DNA of 64,000 nucleotides from Ariolimax columbianus (GCA_036924085.1 JAVGWX010000003.1:121888764-121952763); one strand, 5' to 3'. Positions 33,531-45,583 are shown, numbered from the stretch's first letter. Made by a program: numbers and translations. The notes: a model not told the origin generated them from the letters alone.

Positions 33531-33984
33531 AGTGTTAGAAACAAAACCTGTACATGTCAAGCTTATTGTTATAGCACTACAAGAAACTGACCGGATAGTT
33601 GCAGGATGCCTAGAACCTGCTACAACTGAACACAAATATACCCGATAATCGGGGTTGCCATATAATGTTTAAAAATACCGTCCAATAACATCTGGACAAC
33701 AGCTCAAAAGTAGCCCAATAATAAAAGACTTGAATTGAGGGAAACTTTATTAAGTTCAGTTCATGTGCCATCTCCGCATCAAAGGTCGGCTGCAATGGAT
33801 GTACTGGTGTACTCTTTCTCTTGCGGTAATGGTATAAGCTGACATAATTTTTCCTTGATGTTATCCAGCCACTTAAACGTTATTAAAAGATTGTTTAAAA
33901 AAAACATATTTATACTTAGATTTAAATTGATAGAAATACAACTTATTCGGGCAACCCAAAAACTGGTAAATTTTGAAGTTTACC
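33531..33984. other. No gene seen
   Basis: AT-rich spacer between the microsatellite and the 29-bp array. Confidence 0.55.
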
Positions 33985-35913
33985 GGCGCAACATTATATG
34001 ACAATTGATGTCAGTAGCAACGTTATATGACAATAGATGTCAGTAGAAATGTTATATGACAATAGATGCCAGTAGAAATGTTATATGACAATAGATGCCA
34101 GTAGCAATGTTATATGACAATAGATGTCAGTAGCAACGTTATATGACAATAGATGTCAGTAGCAACGTTATATGACAATAGATGTCAGTAGCAATGTTAT
34201 ATGACAATAGATGTCAGTAGCAACGTTATATGACAATAGATGTCAGTAGCAACGTTATATGACAATAGATGTCAGTAGCAACGTTATATGACAATAGATG
34301 TCAGTAGCAACGTTATATGACAATAGATGTCAGTAGCAACGTTATATGACAATAGATGTCAGTAGCAACGTTATATGACAATAGATGTCAGTAGCAACGT
34401 TATATGACAATAGATGTCAGTAGCAACGTTATATGACAATAGATGTCAGTAGAAATGTTATATGACAATAGATGCCAGTAGCAACGTTATATGACAATAG
34501 ATGCCAGTAGCAATGTTATATGACAATAGATGTCAGTAGCAACGTTATATGACAATATATGTCAGTAGAAATGTTATATGACAATAGATGCCAGTAGAAA
34601 TGTTATATGACAATAGATGCCAGTAGCAATGTTATATGACAATAGATGCCAGTAGAAATGTTATATGACAATAGATGCCAGTAGAAATGTTATATGACAA
34701 TAGATGTCAGTAGAAATGTTATATGACAATAGATGCCAGTAGCAATGTTATATGACAATAGATGCCATTAGAAATGTTATATGACAATAGATGTCAGTAG
34801 AAATGTTATATGACAATAGATGCCAGTAGCAATGTTATATGACAATAGATGTCAGTAGAAATGTTATATGACAATAGAGGCCAGTAGCAATGTTATATGA
34901 CAATATATGTCAGTAGAAATGTTATATGACAATAGATGTCAGTAGCAACGTTATATGACAATAGATGTCAGTAGCAACGTTATATGACAATAGATGTCAG
35001 TAGCAACGTTATATGACAATAGATGCCAGTAGCAACGTTATATGACAATAGATGTCAGTAGAAATGTTATATGACAATAGATGCCAGTAGCAACGTTATA
35101 TGACAATAGATGTCAGTAGAAATGTTATATGACAATAGATGTCAGTAGCAACGTTATATGACAATAGATGTCAGTAGCAACGTTATATGACAATAGATGT
35201 CAGTAGCAATGTTATATGACAATAGATGCCAGTAGCAACGTTATATGACAATAGATGTCAGTAGAAATGTTATATGACAATAAATGTCAGTAGAAATGTT
35301 ATATGACAATAGATGTCAGTAGAAATGTTATATGACAATAGATGCCAGTAGCAATGTTATATGACAATAGATGTCAGTAGCAACGTTATATGACAATAGA
35401 TGTCAGTAGCAATGTTATATGACAATAGATGCCAGTAGCAACGTTATATGACAATAGATGTCAGTAGAAATGTTATATGACAATAAATGTCAGTAGAAAT
35501 GTTATATGACAATAGATGTCAGTAGAAATGTTATATGACAATAGATGCCAGTAGCAATGTTATATGACAATAGATGTCAGTAGCAACGTTATATGACAAT
35601 AGATGTCAGTAGAAATGTTATATGACAATAAATGTCAGTAGCAACGTTATATGACAATAGATGTCAGTAGCAACGTTATATGACAATAGATGTCAGTAGC
35701 AACGTTATATGACAATAGATGTCAGTAGCAATGTTATATGACAATAGATGTCAGTAGCAACGTTATATGACAATAGATGCCAGTAGAAATGTTATATGAC
35801 AATAGATGTCAGTAGCAACGTTATATGACAATAGATGCCAGTAGAAATGTTATATGACAATAGATGTCAGTAGCAACGTTATATGACAATAGATGCCAGT
35901 AGCAATGTTATAA
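33985..35913. repeat. 29-bp minisatellite (about 66 copies)
   Basis: Unit GCAACGTTATATGACAATAG plus ATGTCAGTA, very uniform in length. Three variable sites: gcaac/gaaat/gcaat, tgtc/tgcc, and a few tagatg to aaatg or tatatg. The variants recur in blocks, suggesting segmental amplification. The period is not a multiple of three. Confidence 0.96.
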
Positions 35914-36670
35914 ACTGATAAAATATATGACGTAAAAGAATGAGATACCAACATTTAGCGGTTCGTCTCGTAAACAGAAACTAGAAATACAAATCTTCAG
36001 GCACATCTTCTGTTTCACTATGTTCATACAGAAAATGATTGCAACAAATATTTGTATATATCCTCGAATGTCCAGGGAATCTTCTAGCAGACTTGGATGC
36101 ATCTTGTTCCAGAGTTTTGTTTTAATGAGATTCATTCGCGAAAATGCTCTCTCAAACGATACATTTACTGTATGGTAAGGAAAATGAGATAAAAGTACAA
36201 TTTCCTAGATCACGAAAGTCGTGTTCGCCTGATGCATCTGTATGGTTAGCAATGTTCACCCAAGATAGTTCAGCATCAGCCTCACCAGTATTTGGCAAAG
36301 AAATTAAGCTGAGCCGATTTCACTGTTGTTTCAGTTGTCCAAGATTTTCCGATAATGTTGCTAGATAATGGTTTCTTTTTGCCAAAAACTACTAATGGGC
36401 TAAGTTGATATACTGATTCAAGCCATTCCACGTTTGCTGGCAATCTCTCTCTCATTTCTTTTAAAACTTCCATCAAATAATTTTAGCAACAAATCTTTAT
36501 ATCTTCTGCCAGCTGGGTGTGACCAATGTCAGATTCCGCGAGAATAACTTGATATTTTATTTAGATATGAAGTTTCAAGGGAAGATGATTTAAGTGGTCG
36601 TCAATGTCATATTTCAAATCGAAGCCAATGTTTCGAATAGTGTTGATCTCATGATATATTGCAGAATATC
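35908..36670 (-). mobile_element. hAT transposase remnant 2 (C-terminal half)
   Basis: The minus strand gives VNVSFERAFSRMNLIKTKLW with NKMHPSLLEDSLDIRG, the hAT dimerisation-domain pattern (SxERxFSxMNLIKTKLR). Upstream are RLPANVEWLESVYQLSP and EINTIRNIGFDLKYDIDDHL. Stops break it at several points. The end meets the 29-bp array. Confidence 0.6.
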
Positions 36671-36949
36671 GCGATCTACGTTACAGGCACATTTGTAACA
36701 CCATAACGTGTGTGCGCCAGGCAGCCCAACAAATTGCGGTTAAAAATGAAAGTAGCCAACAATACCGCTTTCCGCAATCAACCTCAATTTCCCGCAACTC
36801 TTTGAAAAAAAAAGAAGCCAAATTGAGCCTGAAAACCACGGAACTGGAGGCCTTGACCATAATCGCTGTTCCACCACCGGAGTAACGAACAAGTGTTCAT
36901 CAGAAATATAAAGAGATAAACAGGCAAACGACCCAAGTGCCCTATGTTT

Positions 36950-36960
36950 GGACACCAGGT
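36950..36960. repeat. LINE A target-site duplication (left)
   Basis: GGACACCAGGT, repeated exactly at 38810-38820 after the GAA tail. Confidence 0.9.
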
Positions 36961-38783
36961 TCCAAGTACAAGGGCAGATGAGCAAAAAGGTGACACTCGA
37001 GCAGGGAGTACCCCAAGGGGGAGTATTGTCACCCACACTCTTCCTGGTATATATAAACGATATTACAGAGAATATACCAAGAAGAGTCCATAGCTCAATG
37101 TTTGCAGACGATCTGGCTATGTGGACCTCTGAAAAGAATCTCACCATAGCAAGAAATCGGATGCAGACGGCCCTAACATCGCTGGAAGAATGGGTGAACT
37201 CATGGCTGGTCAAAATAAACGAGGAGAAAACCACGTGCACAATATTCTCGCTCTCATTAAAACCCCAAAGTACCAAATTAAGGCTAAATGGCAAAATCCT
37301 GCAGCCAAACGACAACCCAACCTATCTGGGAGTCACATTTGATCGGCGCATGACATGGAAAAGTCAGATTGAGAGAAACCGAATGAAAGCCAGAGAAAGA
37401 ATGGCGATCATGAGGAAACTTGCTGGCACAAGCTGGGGAGCAGACGAAGGCATACTAAAGAAACTGTACACTGGAAGAGTGAGACCAGTTCTCGAGTATG
37501 GCATTGCGGCATGGACAACCGCAGCGAAGGCGAACTTCGATAAAGTTAACAAACTTCAAAACCAAGCCATGAGAATTATAACAGGTGGCATGAAGTCAAC
37601 GCCAATTGTAGAACTTGAAAAGATTACAAAACTGCAATCCATGACCGATAGAAGAGACTGCAGAGCCCAGCTGCAGTCAGAGAAACTCAGAAGACTGACG
37701 GACCATCCAATGTACCAGAGACTAAACAATTTGGGAAATGGGAAACTAAAGCGGAGAAACTTTGCAGAAATAGCCAAAGCAAAGATGCACGAAGATCCCA
37801 TAAACGCACTAACAACACCAAAACCCATCACTACTGTACGAAAACCTACTTGGAGGCAGGATATATTTCCAGAGGTGGTAGAAAATATACCAGGTATTGC
37901 AAACAAAAACTGCCAGAGTGAAAAAGAAAGGAGAGACACTACCCTAAGCTTCATAACGAAAAGCTACCCAAGCATGGATTGGACCCATGCATACACCGAC
38001 GGTTCTGTAACAAACACTACACAGAACGGAGGGGCAGGAGCATTCCTGAACCTATCAAATGGCAGAAAAATAACACTGTCATTCGCTACTGGTAAGTACA
38101 CAAGCAATTTCAGAGCAGAGGCAGAGGCACTGAGGGCGGCAGTGGAAGAAATGGTAACACACAGTGAAAATGAGAGCCATATAGTCCTGCTGACAGATGC
38201 TCTCGAAGTAGTCACAGCGCTAAAAAGCCAGAAAAACACTGAGCTTAATGACTTAAGAGCAGCACTCTGCAAACTGTGCCAGCAGTCCGCACCAAAAAGG
38301 GTAGTGGTACAGTGGGTTCCGTCACACTGCAACATCCAAGGCAACGAGGAGGCAGACAGACTGGCAAAAGAAGGTGCAAGGCTACCACAAACAGATACCA
38401 GTACGACGTACGAAGAGTCAAAACGGCTTATCAAAGCCAGATACATGACCAAATGGGAAACCGAACATACTGGTTAAACCAAAAACGATGCCTATTACCA
38501 GTTGAACCGAAGAGAGCAGGTCGTTGTCTTCAGACTTCGCACTGGCCACAACAGACTGAGGTACCACCTATTCAACAAATTGAAGATAGGGTGTACCGAC
38601 GAATGCCCGTGCGGTACTGGTAAAATGACCACTGAACATCTGCTGCAGAACTGCCCGACATACGAGGATCAGAGAGAGCAGATGTGGCCATTGCCAGTGG
38701 AACTGCAAGACAAGCTCTATGGTAGTGGCGAGAGTCTCAGGATGACCGCCGCTTTTTTCGAAAAAATAATGGTTACTGTCTGA
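36960..38783 (+). pseudogene. LINE A RT/RNase H polyprotein with one nonsense codon
   Basis: The reading frame has RT motif B (TLEQGVPQGGVLSPTLFLVY), FADDLAMW (catalytic Asp pair), the NPTYLGVTFDRRMTWK block, thumb (GILKKLYTGRVRPVLEYGIA), RNase H with all four acidic residues (HAYTDGSVTN; RAEAEALRAA; LLTDALEVV; WVPSHCNIQGNEEADRLA), and the tail CPCGTGKMTTEHLLQNC. A TAA at 38475-38477 interrupts it. Other copies have TAC in that context (GYTKND), so a single C-to-A change made the stop. After it the frame continues to TGA at 38781-38783. The first codons at 36948-36959 come from the target DNA. Confidence 0.92.
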
Positions 38784-38809
38784 CTGTGTACGCAGAAGAA
38801 GAAGAAGAA
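36961..38809 (+). mobile_element. LINE family A, best copy (5'-truncated)
   Basis: 1849-bp insertion bounded by an exact 11-bp duplication. It starts inside the reverse transcriptase and ends after CTGTGTACGCAGAAGAAGAAG, a GAA tail. It carries RT motifs B and C, the thumb, connector, RNase H and zinc cluster. The endonuclease and the first RT motifs are missing. Confidence 0.93.
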
Positions 38810-38820
38810 GGACACCAGGT
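38810..38820. repeat. LINE A target-site duplication (right)
   Basis: GGACACCAGGT, the partner of 36950-36960. Confidence 0.9.
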
Positions 38821-38974
38821 GCAGTGCACAAGACTGAAATATAGACGACGTGTCTCACAGCCCAGTCAGCACATAACCTGCTGACTAGTTCAGGAAAACA
38901 CCTCAATAGAAATATGGAATGAACTGACGCAAGTTCCCTGCATTGAGATCCGGGAGGTAACGTTTGCCTGGACA

Positions 38975-39955
38975 AGACTTGCCTTACGCAACATGGAAGT
39001 CACTAGACTGAATCCAAGCCTGCACATGAATTGCTTTACGCAACATGTAAGTCACTAGACTGAATCCAAGCCTGAACATGACTTGATTTACGCAACATGG
39101 AAGTCACTAGACTGAATCCAAGCCTGGACATGACTTGCCTTAAGCAACATGGAAGTCACTAGACTGAATCCAAGCCTGGACATGACTTGCCTTACGCCAC
39201 ATGGAAGTCACTAGACTGAATCCAAGCCTGGACATGACTTGCTTTACGCAACATGGAAGTCACTAGACTGAATCCAAGCTTGGACATGACTTGCTTTACG
39301 CAACATGGAAGTCACTAGACTGAATCCAAGCCTGGACATGAATTGCTTTACGCAACATGGAAGTCACTAGACGGAATCCAAGCCTGGACATGACTTGATT
39401 TACGCAACATGGAAGTCACTAGACTGAATCCAAGCCTGGACATGACTTGCCTTAAGCAACATGGAAGTCACTAGACTGAATCCAAGCCTGGACATGACTT
39501 GCCTTACGCAACATGGAAGTCACTAGACTGAATCCAAGCCTGGACATGACTTGCTTTACGCAACATGGAAGTCACTAGACTGAATCCAAGCTTGGACATG
39601 ACTTGCTTTACGCAACATGGAAGTCACTAGACTGAATCCAAGCCTGGACATGACTTGCTTTACGCAACATGGAAGTCACTAGACTGAATCCAAGCCTGGA
39701 CATGACTTGCTTTACGCAACATGGAAGTCACTAGACTGAATCCAAGCCTGGACATGACTTGCCTTACGCAACATGGAAGTCACTAGACTGAATCCAAGCC
39801 TGGACATGACTTGCCTTACGCAACATGGAAGTCACTAGACTGAATCCAAGCCTGGACATGACTTGCCTTACGCAACAGGGAAGTCAGTAGACTGAATCCA
39901 AGCCTGGACATGACTTTGCCTTACGCAACATGGAAGTCACTAGACTGAATCCGAA
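38975..39955. repeat. 52-bp minisatellite (about 18-19 copies)
   Basis: Unit ACATGGAAGTCACTAGACTG plus AATCCAAGCCTGGACATGAC plus TTGCTTTACGCA. Variants: gctt/gcct/gatt and acg/aag. Confidence 0.95.
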
Positions 39956-39994
39956 CTGGGTAATTACGAATAAGGAAGAACTGAAATATATGGC

Positions 39995-40125
39995 GATTCA
40001 CGTATGATGAGAAATGTGACTGGACATCCACAAGATCCAGACCACTTTCCACAATTTGAAGGGGAACGACAAGACAATCCACGTGGCTGAGCATTGAAAA
40101 CATGATGTCTGTGACGTGCTGGTAG
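39995..40125 (+). mobile_element. LINE family F C-terminal fragment, decayed
   Basis: The plus strand reads, across frames, a degraded QDPDHFPQFEG and DKTIHVAEH with KHDV. These align to 51136-51297 (QDQDHLMICPN and DRVIHVAEYWKNEV). It is too short to classify. Confidence 0.5.
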
Positions 40126-40569
40126 TAATTCATGAAATGCCACACGTTGCACTAAGAACTTTACTAAATCCATCTTTCGATCTCATTTGTGGATAATCCA
40201 ATGGACGCAATGGACGCCTATCGCCACGAGAACATTACTTTGCGGGTATGGACCAGTCTTTGCTGCTCGCTCTAATCTAATCACATCTATTTCTATCCTA
40301 AAATTGGCAGTCTGTTCCAAGTTTCTCTCGCGGCTATAAAGTTTAATCTTCATCAGGATTAGAGAAGGTCACAAAGTTAATTTGCTCACGAACGTGCATC
40401 ATATCCTCGACTTACCACTATTTCCTTAACAGCGTCTATGACTTACTTGAATTAGGGTTGAAGCCGGATTTCGGGGTTGTGTATTTCGTTACTTTAGAGA
40501 AACTTATGTTTCTCACTTCGTTGATCTGCCAAGAACACATAATCTTCACATTTATATTACAAAGAGTTC
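40126..40569. other. No gene seen
   Basis: No supported frame in this stretch before the SINE. Confidence 0.5.
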
Positions 40570-40847
40570 ATATCTTGCAGCCGGGGAACGGCGTGGCCTA
40601 GTGGTCAAGTGACACGGCTCACAACCAAAAGGTGCTGGGTTCGATCCCCATCACAGCACTGGTCGTTACCCCGGGGAAGCAAACCCTTAGAAAATGCAGG
40701 AGGAAGCAGACCCTTACATAAAATGCATGCTGAAGTCGGATGCACTGGGCCGACAGGCGCAAAATAAAAACGCAGTGCAACGCACACCGTCTTGGGGATT
40801 AGAGAAATAAGGCGAACGCAAAAAAAATAAATAAATATCTTGCAGCC
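40570..40847. repeat. SINE target-site duplication pair
   Basis: ATATCTTGCAGCC at 40570-40582 and exactly again at 40835-40847 flank the SINE. Confidence 0.85.
40583..40834 (+). mobile_element. tRNA-derived SINE
   Basis: About 252 bp. The Pol III internal promoter is clear: A box TGGCCTAGTGG at 40594-40604 and B box GGTTCGATCCC at 40638-40648. A body (gtcggatgcactgggccgac, aaacgcagtgcaacgcacac, aggcgaacgc) and an A-rich tail (AAAAAAATAAATAA) follow. It inserted recently, judging by the exact 13-bp duplication. A fragment of the body occurs at 54850-54925. Confidence 0.88.
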
Positions 40848-41259
40848 ATATATCATTGATCGAGTAATCATTCTATCAACTGTGTGAACCATCATTTCGA
40901 CGTTTCTCATTTGCTCAAGTACGGTCAAGATGCGATTAAAGAAGTATCTTTCTGAGGCTCTGTTTTGTAGGAACTCAACTAACGTACACAAAATTACGTT
41001 ATTCATAAAACTATCACAACGTGCTGAACGAGCCCTCCTTTGCCATCAAAACAGAATTCCATCCGGTATTATTTTAATCAATGGCATAATCAAGCATTAA
41101 CTGAACTTGATTATGTCAGATCAGACGGCATCTTATAAACACTTCGGGATAGGCTAGTGTGGTTATAAACAATTTCATCGGCATAGCTGTGGCTGATTGG
41201 TTGACGCGTTTTCCTTAATAAGTAAACATTGATATTTTTGTTTGCATGGCAACAAACGC
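40848..41259. other. No gene seen; trace similarity to LINE B
   Basis: The minus strand at about 40860-40900 reads VHTVDRMI, as in LINE B. This is a weak single match. Confidence 0.35.
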
Positions 41260-41490
41260 CTTGTTGTTAATACGTAAGCAGACATCTTGTTCTTAATATG
41301 TAAGCAGACATCTTGTTGTTAATACGTAAGCAGGCGTCTTGTTGTTAATACGTAAGCAGACATCTTGTTGTTAATACGTAAGCAGACATCTTGTTGTTAA
41401 TACGTAAGCAGACATCTTGTTGTTAATACGTAAGCAGCCATCTTGTTGTTAATACGTAAGCAGGCATCTTGTTGTTAATACATCAACATC
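41260..41490. repeat. 26-bp minisatellite (about 9 copies)
   Basis: Unit CTTGTTGTTAATACGTAAGC plus AGACAT, fraying into looser TTGTTGATAATACATAAACA copies out to about 42010. Confidence 0.92.
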
Positions 41491-42477
41491 CATTTTGTTG
41501 CCTGTTTTTATACATAAGGGGTCGCTGCATCGAGAGGTAAGGTACTGGTCTCTGAAAACGATGAAAGAAACCGGTGGGCGATCGAATCCCGCAAGTTTCC
41601 AGGGGACGCTGGTCTCAAGGGAGGTAAGAACAGAGTTCATGCATACTGAAATATTTCCAGTCGTCTCGACTGATCGTCTTGCCTTTGGTCCAAGTTAGTT
41701 CGGGACGAGAGAGTGAGGCTGATGACCAGCGCAACTTTGCTCACTATTATCCAAATACAGAGGAAGACGTATTACCAAGAAAAAAATCATCTGATGATGT
41801 CACCATAATTGCGTGTGATTCGCAACTCACTAACACAATCTTGTTGATAATACATAAACATCAATCTTGTTTGTTAACATAAAAAGCCATTTTGTTGATA
41901 ATACATAAACATTCATCTTGTTGTTAACATAAACACACATCATTTTGCTAATATATACACATCTGTCTTGTTGTTGTTAACACATACAAAGCCATCTTGA
42001 TGTTAGTATATAAATATCTACATCTCAAATTCCCAGTTCATTGCTCTCTCACCAGTCATTCACAGAAAGGGCGTCCTGTCTGTCAGCTATTATTTATTCA
42101 TTTATTTTTTGGTTTCTATGGGTCGTTATCTCGTAGCAACCGTGGTAGTAAAAGCTCATAGGTTATATTAGGGCTATTTTATTTTTGTAGATGTCCTTTA
42201 TTTTATTTTAAAGCGAATTCCTGGGTCTGCATTCGTGTTTTACAGATTTGCAGGTAGGCATGCTTATAGTAAAACAAACTATAATATCGGTTAATTGGCT
42301 ATCGGTTGATATAAGCAAGTTCGATCAGCGTCGAACAACTTCTAAAGGTTTCAATTGAAGGGGTACGTTACATAAGTGACTCTCTTGTCCGGGTCCCCAT
42401 CCTTATTAGGATGAGTTCGTGTTTCTCATTTGTGTTGTCATTTATTCCTGACAAAGCCTATTTTGGTTGTATAGTAA
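41491..42477. other. No gene seen
   Basis: Contains a B-box-like GATCGAATCCCGC at about 41579 without a good A box. Degenerate 26-bp repeat units occur at 41830-42010. Confidence 0.5.
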
Positions 42478-43420
42478 AGAGCTGTTGTCTGTAGTCAGGT
42501 AAAGGGATGTTGTATGTAGCAATGTAAAGGGATGTTATTTGAAGTCATGTAAAGGTTGTTCGTTTATCTGTAGTCCTGTAAAGAAATGTGTTTTGCCTTG
42601 TAAATAGCTGTTGTTTGTAGTTCTGTAGAGAAATGTATGTTGCCTTGTAAATATATGTTGTTTGTATTCCTTTACATAAATTATGTAGCCTTGTAAATAG
42701 CTGTTGTTTGTAGTACTGTACAGAAATGTATGTAGCCTTGTAAATATATGTTGTTTGTATTCCTTTACATAAATTATGTAGCCTTGTAAATATATGTTGT
42801 TTGTATTCCTTTGCATAAATTATGTAGCCTTGTAAATATATGTTGTTTGTATTCCTTTACATAAATTATGTAGCCTTGTAAATAGCTGTTGTTTGTAGTT
42901 CTGTAGAGAAATGTATGTAGCCTTGTAAATATATGTTGTTTGTATTCCTTTACATAAATTATGTTGCCTTGTAAATAGCTGTTGTTTGTATTCCTTTACA
43001 TAAATTATGTAGCCTTGTAAATAGCTGTTGTTTGTATTCCTTTACATAAATTATGTAGCCTTGTAAATAGCTGTTGTTTGTAGTCCTGTACAGAAATGCA
43101 TGTAGCCTTGTAAATAGCTGTTGTTTGTATTCCTTTACATAAATTATGTAGCCTTGTAAATAGCTGTTGTTTGTAGTCCTGTACAGAAATGTATTGATAT
43201 GTAAAGTCCTGCTATCTACAGATTTGTAAGAAACTGCTATATATAGCCCTATAAAGGACTGCTATCTATAGTCTTGTAAAGAACTACTATATATATATAT
43301 CATTGTAAAGGACTGCTATCTATAGCCTTATAAAGGACTGCTATATATATCATTGTAAAGGCTGTTGTATGTAGGCATGCAAAGAAATGCATGTAGCCTT
43401 GTAAAGTACTGTAAAAGATT
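42478..43420. repeat. 47-bp compound minisatellite
   Basis: Alternating subunits of TAGCCTTGTAAATAGCTGTT, GTTTGTAGTCCTGTACAGAA and a GTATTCCTTTACATAAATTA variant. It decays toward both ends. Confidence 0.92.
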
Positions 43421-43937
43421 GTGTGTTATGTAAATAATTGTATGTGTTCATTAAAATAATTGCCTACATTAATTTAAAAAATGTCTTAGCTGCCTATAAA
43501 CAATTGTCTACATTCATGTAAAAAACGGTGTCCATATACATGACTGTCCATTGCCGTGTAAGGTGTTGTAGATCTGCAAAAGCTGTTTGTGTCTCTGACA
43601 AGCTGTCTAGCAATGATATCGTTTTCATGATCGTATAAAAAATTGTCTGTAACAATCTAAAGTTACGTATGTAGCCCTCAAAAATACTGCCTGTAGCCCA
43701 GAAACTGACCGCAATGCAGCCCTAAGATGGACATTCGTAATATTGCCTGCATCCGTTCTCAAGTAGCTCAATCAATAGCCAGACACTTCTATTGGGATGA
43801 GTAATATTTGTGCCTCGTGTTGACTGTCTGCAAGTTTGTTTTTTTCTTTCTTGGTCAACTTGTGAAAAATCGGACCGAAGTACGCTTTTCTTCTTGGATG
43901 CCTCTAAAATTCAACTTGAACTGGTTTTTATGCATTT
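43421..43937. other. No gene seen
   Basis: Sequence with scattered TGTAA..GTC echoes of the preceding array. Confidence 0.5.
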
Positions 43938-44105
43938 TGGCTTGGCTTGGCTTCGTTCATTCTCAATCTCCCACTACTAAACACTGAAAGGGCTTAAGTA
44001 GCAGAATGTAGTCAAGAGAACGGAATGCGATATTTGCACCTTTCGGTCCAACACATGGTGCAAATATCGCAGTCAAGCTGTAAACTACGACACAATGCAT
44101 TCCGT
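43938..44105. mobile_element. Two S1 copies head to head
   Basis: A minus-oriented S1 (ggcttggcttggcttcgttc ... gatatttgcacctttcggtc) runs to about 44054. It is followed immediately by a plus-oriented core (ggtgcaaatatcgcagtcaa, gctgtaaactacgacacaat) to about 44105. The inverse arms can form a hairpin. Confidence 0.7.
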
Positions 44106-44265
44106 TTAACGATGAAATAATCACAAAACGCTGGACTAATTCTACAGTAATAATTCACCCGTCCTTTAGCAAGCCCGTTTACAGCAAGCCTGTTTACAGG
44201 AAGCCATGAAGCTTCCGAAGTGGTTGTTTCAAGATCGTTTGTGTGTGTATGTGTATATGCATATA
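44106..44265. other. No gene seen
   Basis: Short spacer ending with the TA that precedes the mariner terminus. Confidence 0.5.
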
Positions 44266-45000
44266 CGAGGGACGTTCTGAAAGTAATGCCTCCTACTTTA
44301 TTCCATGAAAACGATAACATAAGAGCACAATAACTCCATGTGGTAGAGCAATGCCTTGTCTTAAAAAAAATATTTTTCAAAAGTCACCGCCTTTGGCTAT
44401 ACATTTTCTCAAACGATGAACAAGAGCAGAGTTGCTGCGCTCGTAAAAAATTGTGTGAACATTCGTGGGACCCACCTAGCGCAAACTTAGGTATATTCCA
44501 CAGTTGCCACCATCGTTTCCAAGACATTGAAGCCGATATCCGGCTACATAGACAGTTACCTGGTCGTAATCCTCCGTTTTGCCCGGATGAGCTGATCGAG
44601 ACGTTCTTTATTGTGTTGTGTGACAGCTGTGCATGGCTGGACAGGAACGTGGCTTGTTCTTCATTTCGCTTTCCTCACTGCAGAAACAAACAACCCACCG
44701 CCTCATTGTGCTAACATCCACTGTTTGGTCTCCGTAAACGTTCAACAAGCGTCGATGAATATCACTTAGTGCAATTATTTCCGCACAAAGAAATTTAATA
44801 ATGCAGCTCTGTTCATTGCGCACTTCCTTGACGAACGCTATTTGGTCAGATTGCTCCTCTACTGCCACCTGTCGGACGGAAACAAACTTTTACGGATATT
44901 GGTGGAACGGTTCAAACTTTACTGTCATACTATCAAAATCCACTTCTGACGTCGAGGGATATTCATAATAAAAAAGGACGCATCACTTTCAGAGCGCTAC

Positions 45001-45003
<3 letters not shown>
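44266..45003 (-). mobile_element. Internally deleted mariner, copy M1
   Basis: 738 bp, preceded by TA. Left terminus CGAGGGACGTTCTGAAAGTA; the right end is its inverse (cgcatcactttcagagcg). The minus strand has the N-terminal transposase helix-turn-helix region at 44868-44608 (IIKFLCAEIIALSDIHRRLL, NVYGDQTVDVSTMRRWVVCF). It then runs through the linker (VCARWVPRMFTQ) straight into a C-terminal RLRKCIAKGGDFFEKYFF and a stop. The catalytic Asp segment is missing. Confidence 0.8.
44608..44868 (-). pseudogene. Mariner transposase N-terminal DNA-binding domain
   Basis: 86 codons with the mariner paired-type HTH pattern (IHRRLLNVYGD...STMRRWV). In full transposases this domain binds the terminal inverted repeats. 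Here it stops early, and the distal parts are out of frame. It is the most complete transposase domain in the window. Confidence 0.75.

Positions 45004-45004
<1 letters not shown>

Positions 45005-45082
<78 letters not shown>
45005..45082. repeat. TG/TA microsatellite
   Basis: (TG)n followed by (TA)n, beginning at the right edge of mariner M1. Confidence 0.95.
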
Positions 45083-45084
<2 letters not shown>

Positions 45085-45583
45085 GGGCAGATGGGGCTCG
45101 AAAGCCTAGGAAGGCTGTACATCTAGGAGAAGTAAAACTCTGATTTCAAACCATATGAAGCCTTGCAGGTAAGATACTGGCCTATCTTGTTGGGTTTTAT
45201 CAGAAATGGCTGAGCAACCTGTTTTCTGATAACTCTGAAAGTTGGTCAGCATCCACCAAACCTGACAACCGACGATGTTTCTCGTAGAACGAGAAAAGAC
45301 AACCTCAGCTGAGTGTTGTGGCAGGGCAGACCAGGCCCTTAGCCTAGCCTTGATCTAGGAGTGAAGCCCCGACAGGCGAACAGATGGAGTTTTGCTCTGT
45401 TGATCTGGCAACTTCTGCAGCTTGGCTTGTTCCAAATGTCTTAGTATTACTTTTCCCTTCGAGTAAACTAGGCAGATCGAGAGAGGGAGAACACTGTATG
45501 GGCAACACATGGTCTCTATATTTCTGCCCTGGCTTTGTGCTAATAGCACAATTACTATAGTCTGACAAGACGAAGAGAAGCAA

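Noticed and set aside
32176..33635. Long Asn/Asp, Thr, Val or Leu frames on both strands
   Set aside because: Produced by the AAC/GAC trinucleotide repeat; present in five frames with no other sequence.
33985..35913. CRISPR-like array
   Set aside because: Units are contiguous 29-bp repeats with no unique spacers; eukaryotic minisatellite.
41510..41620. tRNA or SINE head near GATCGAATCCCGC
   Set aside because: B-box-like, but no acceptable A box at the right distance.
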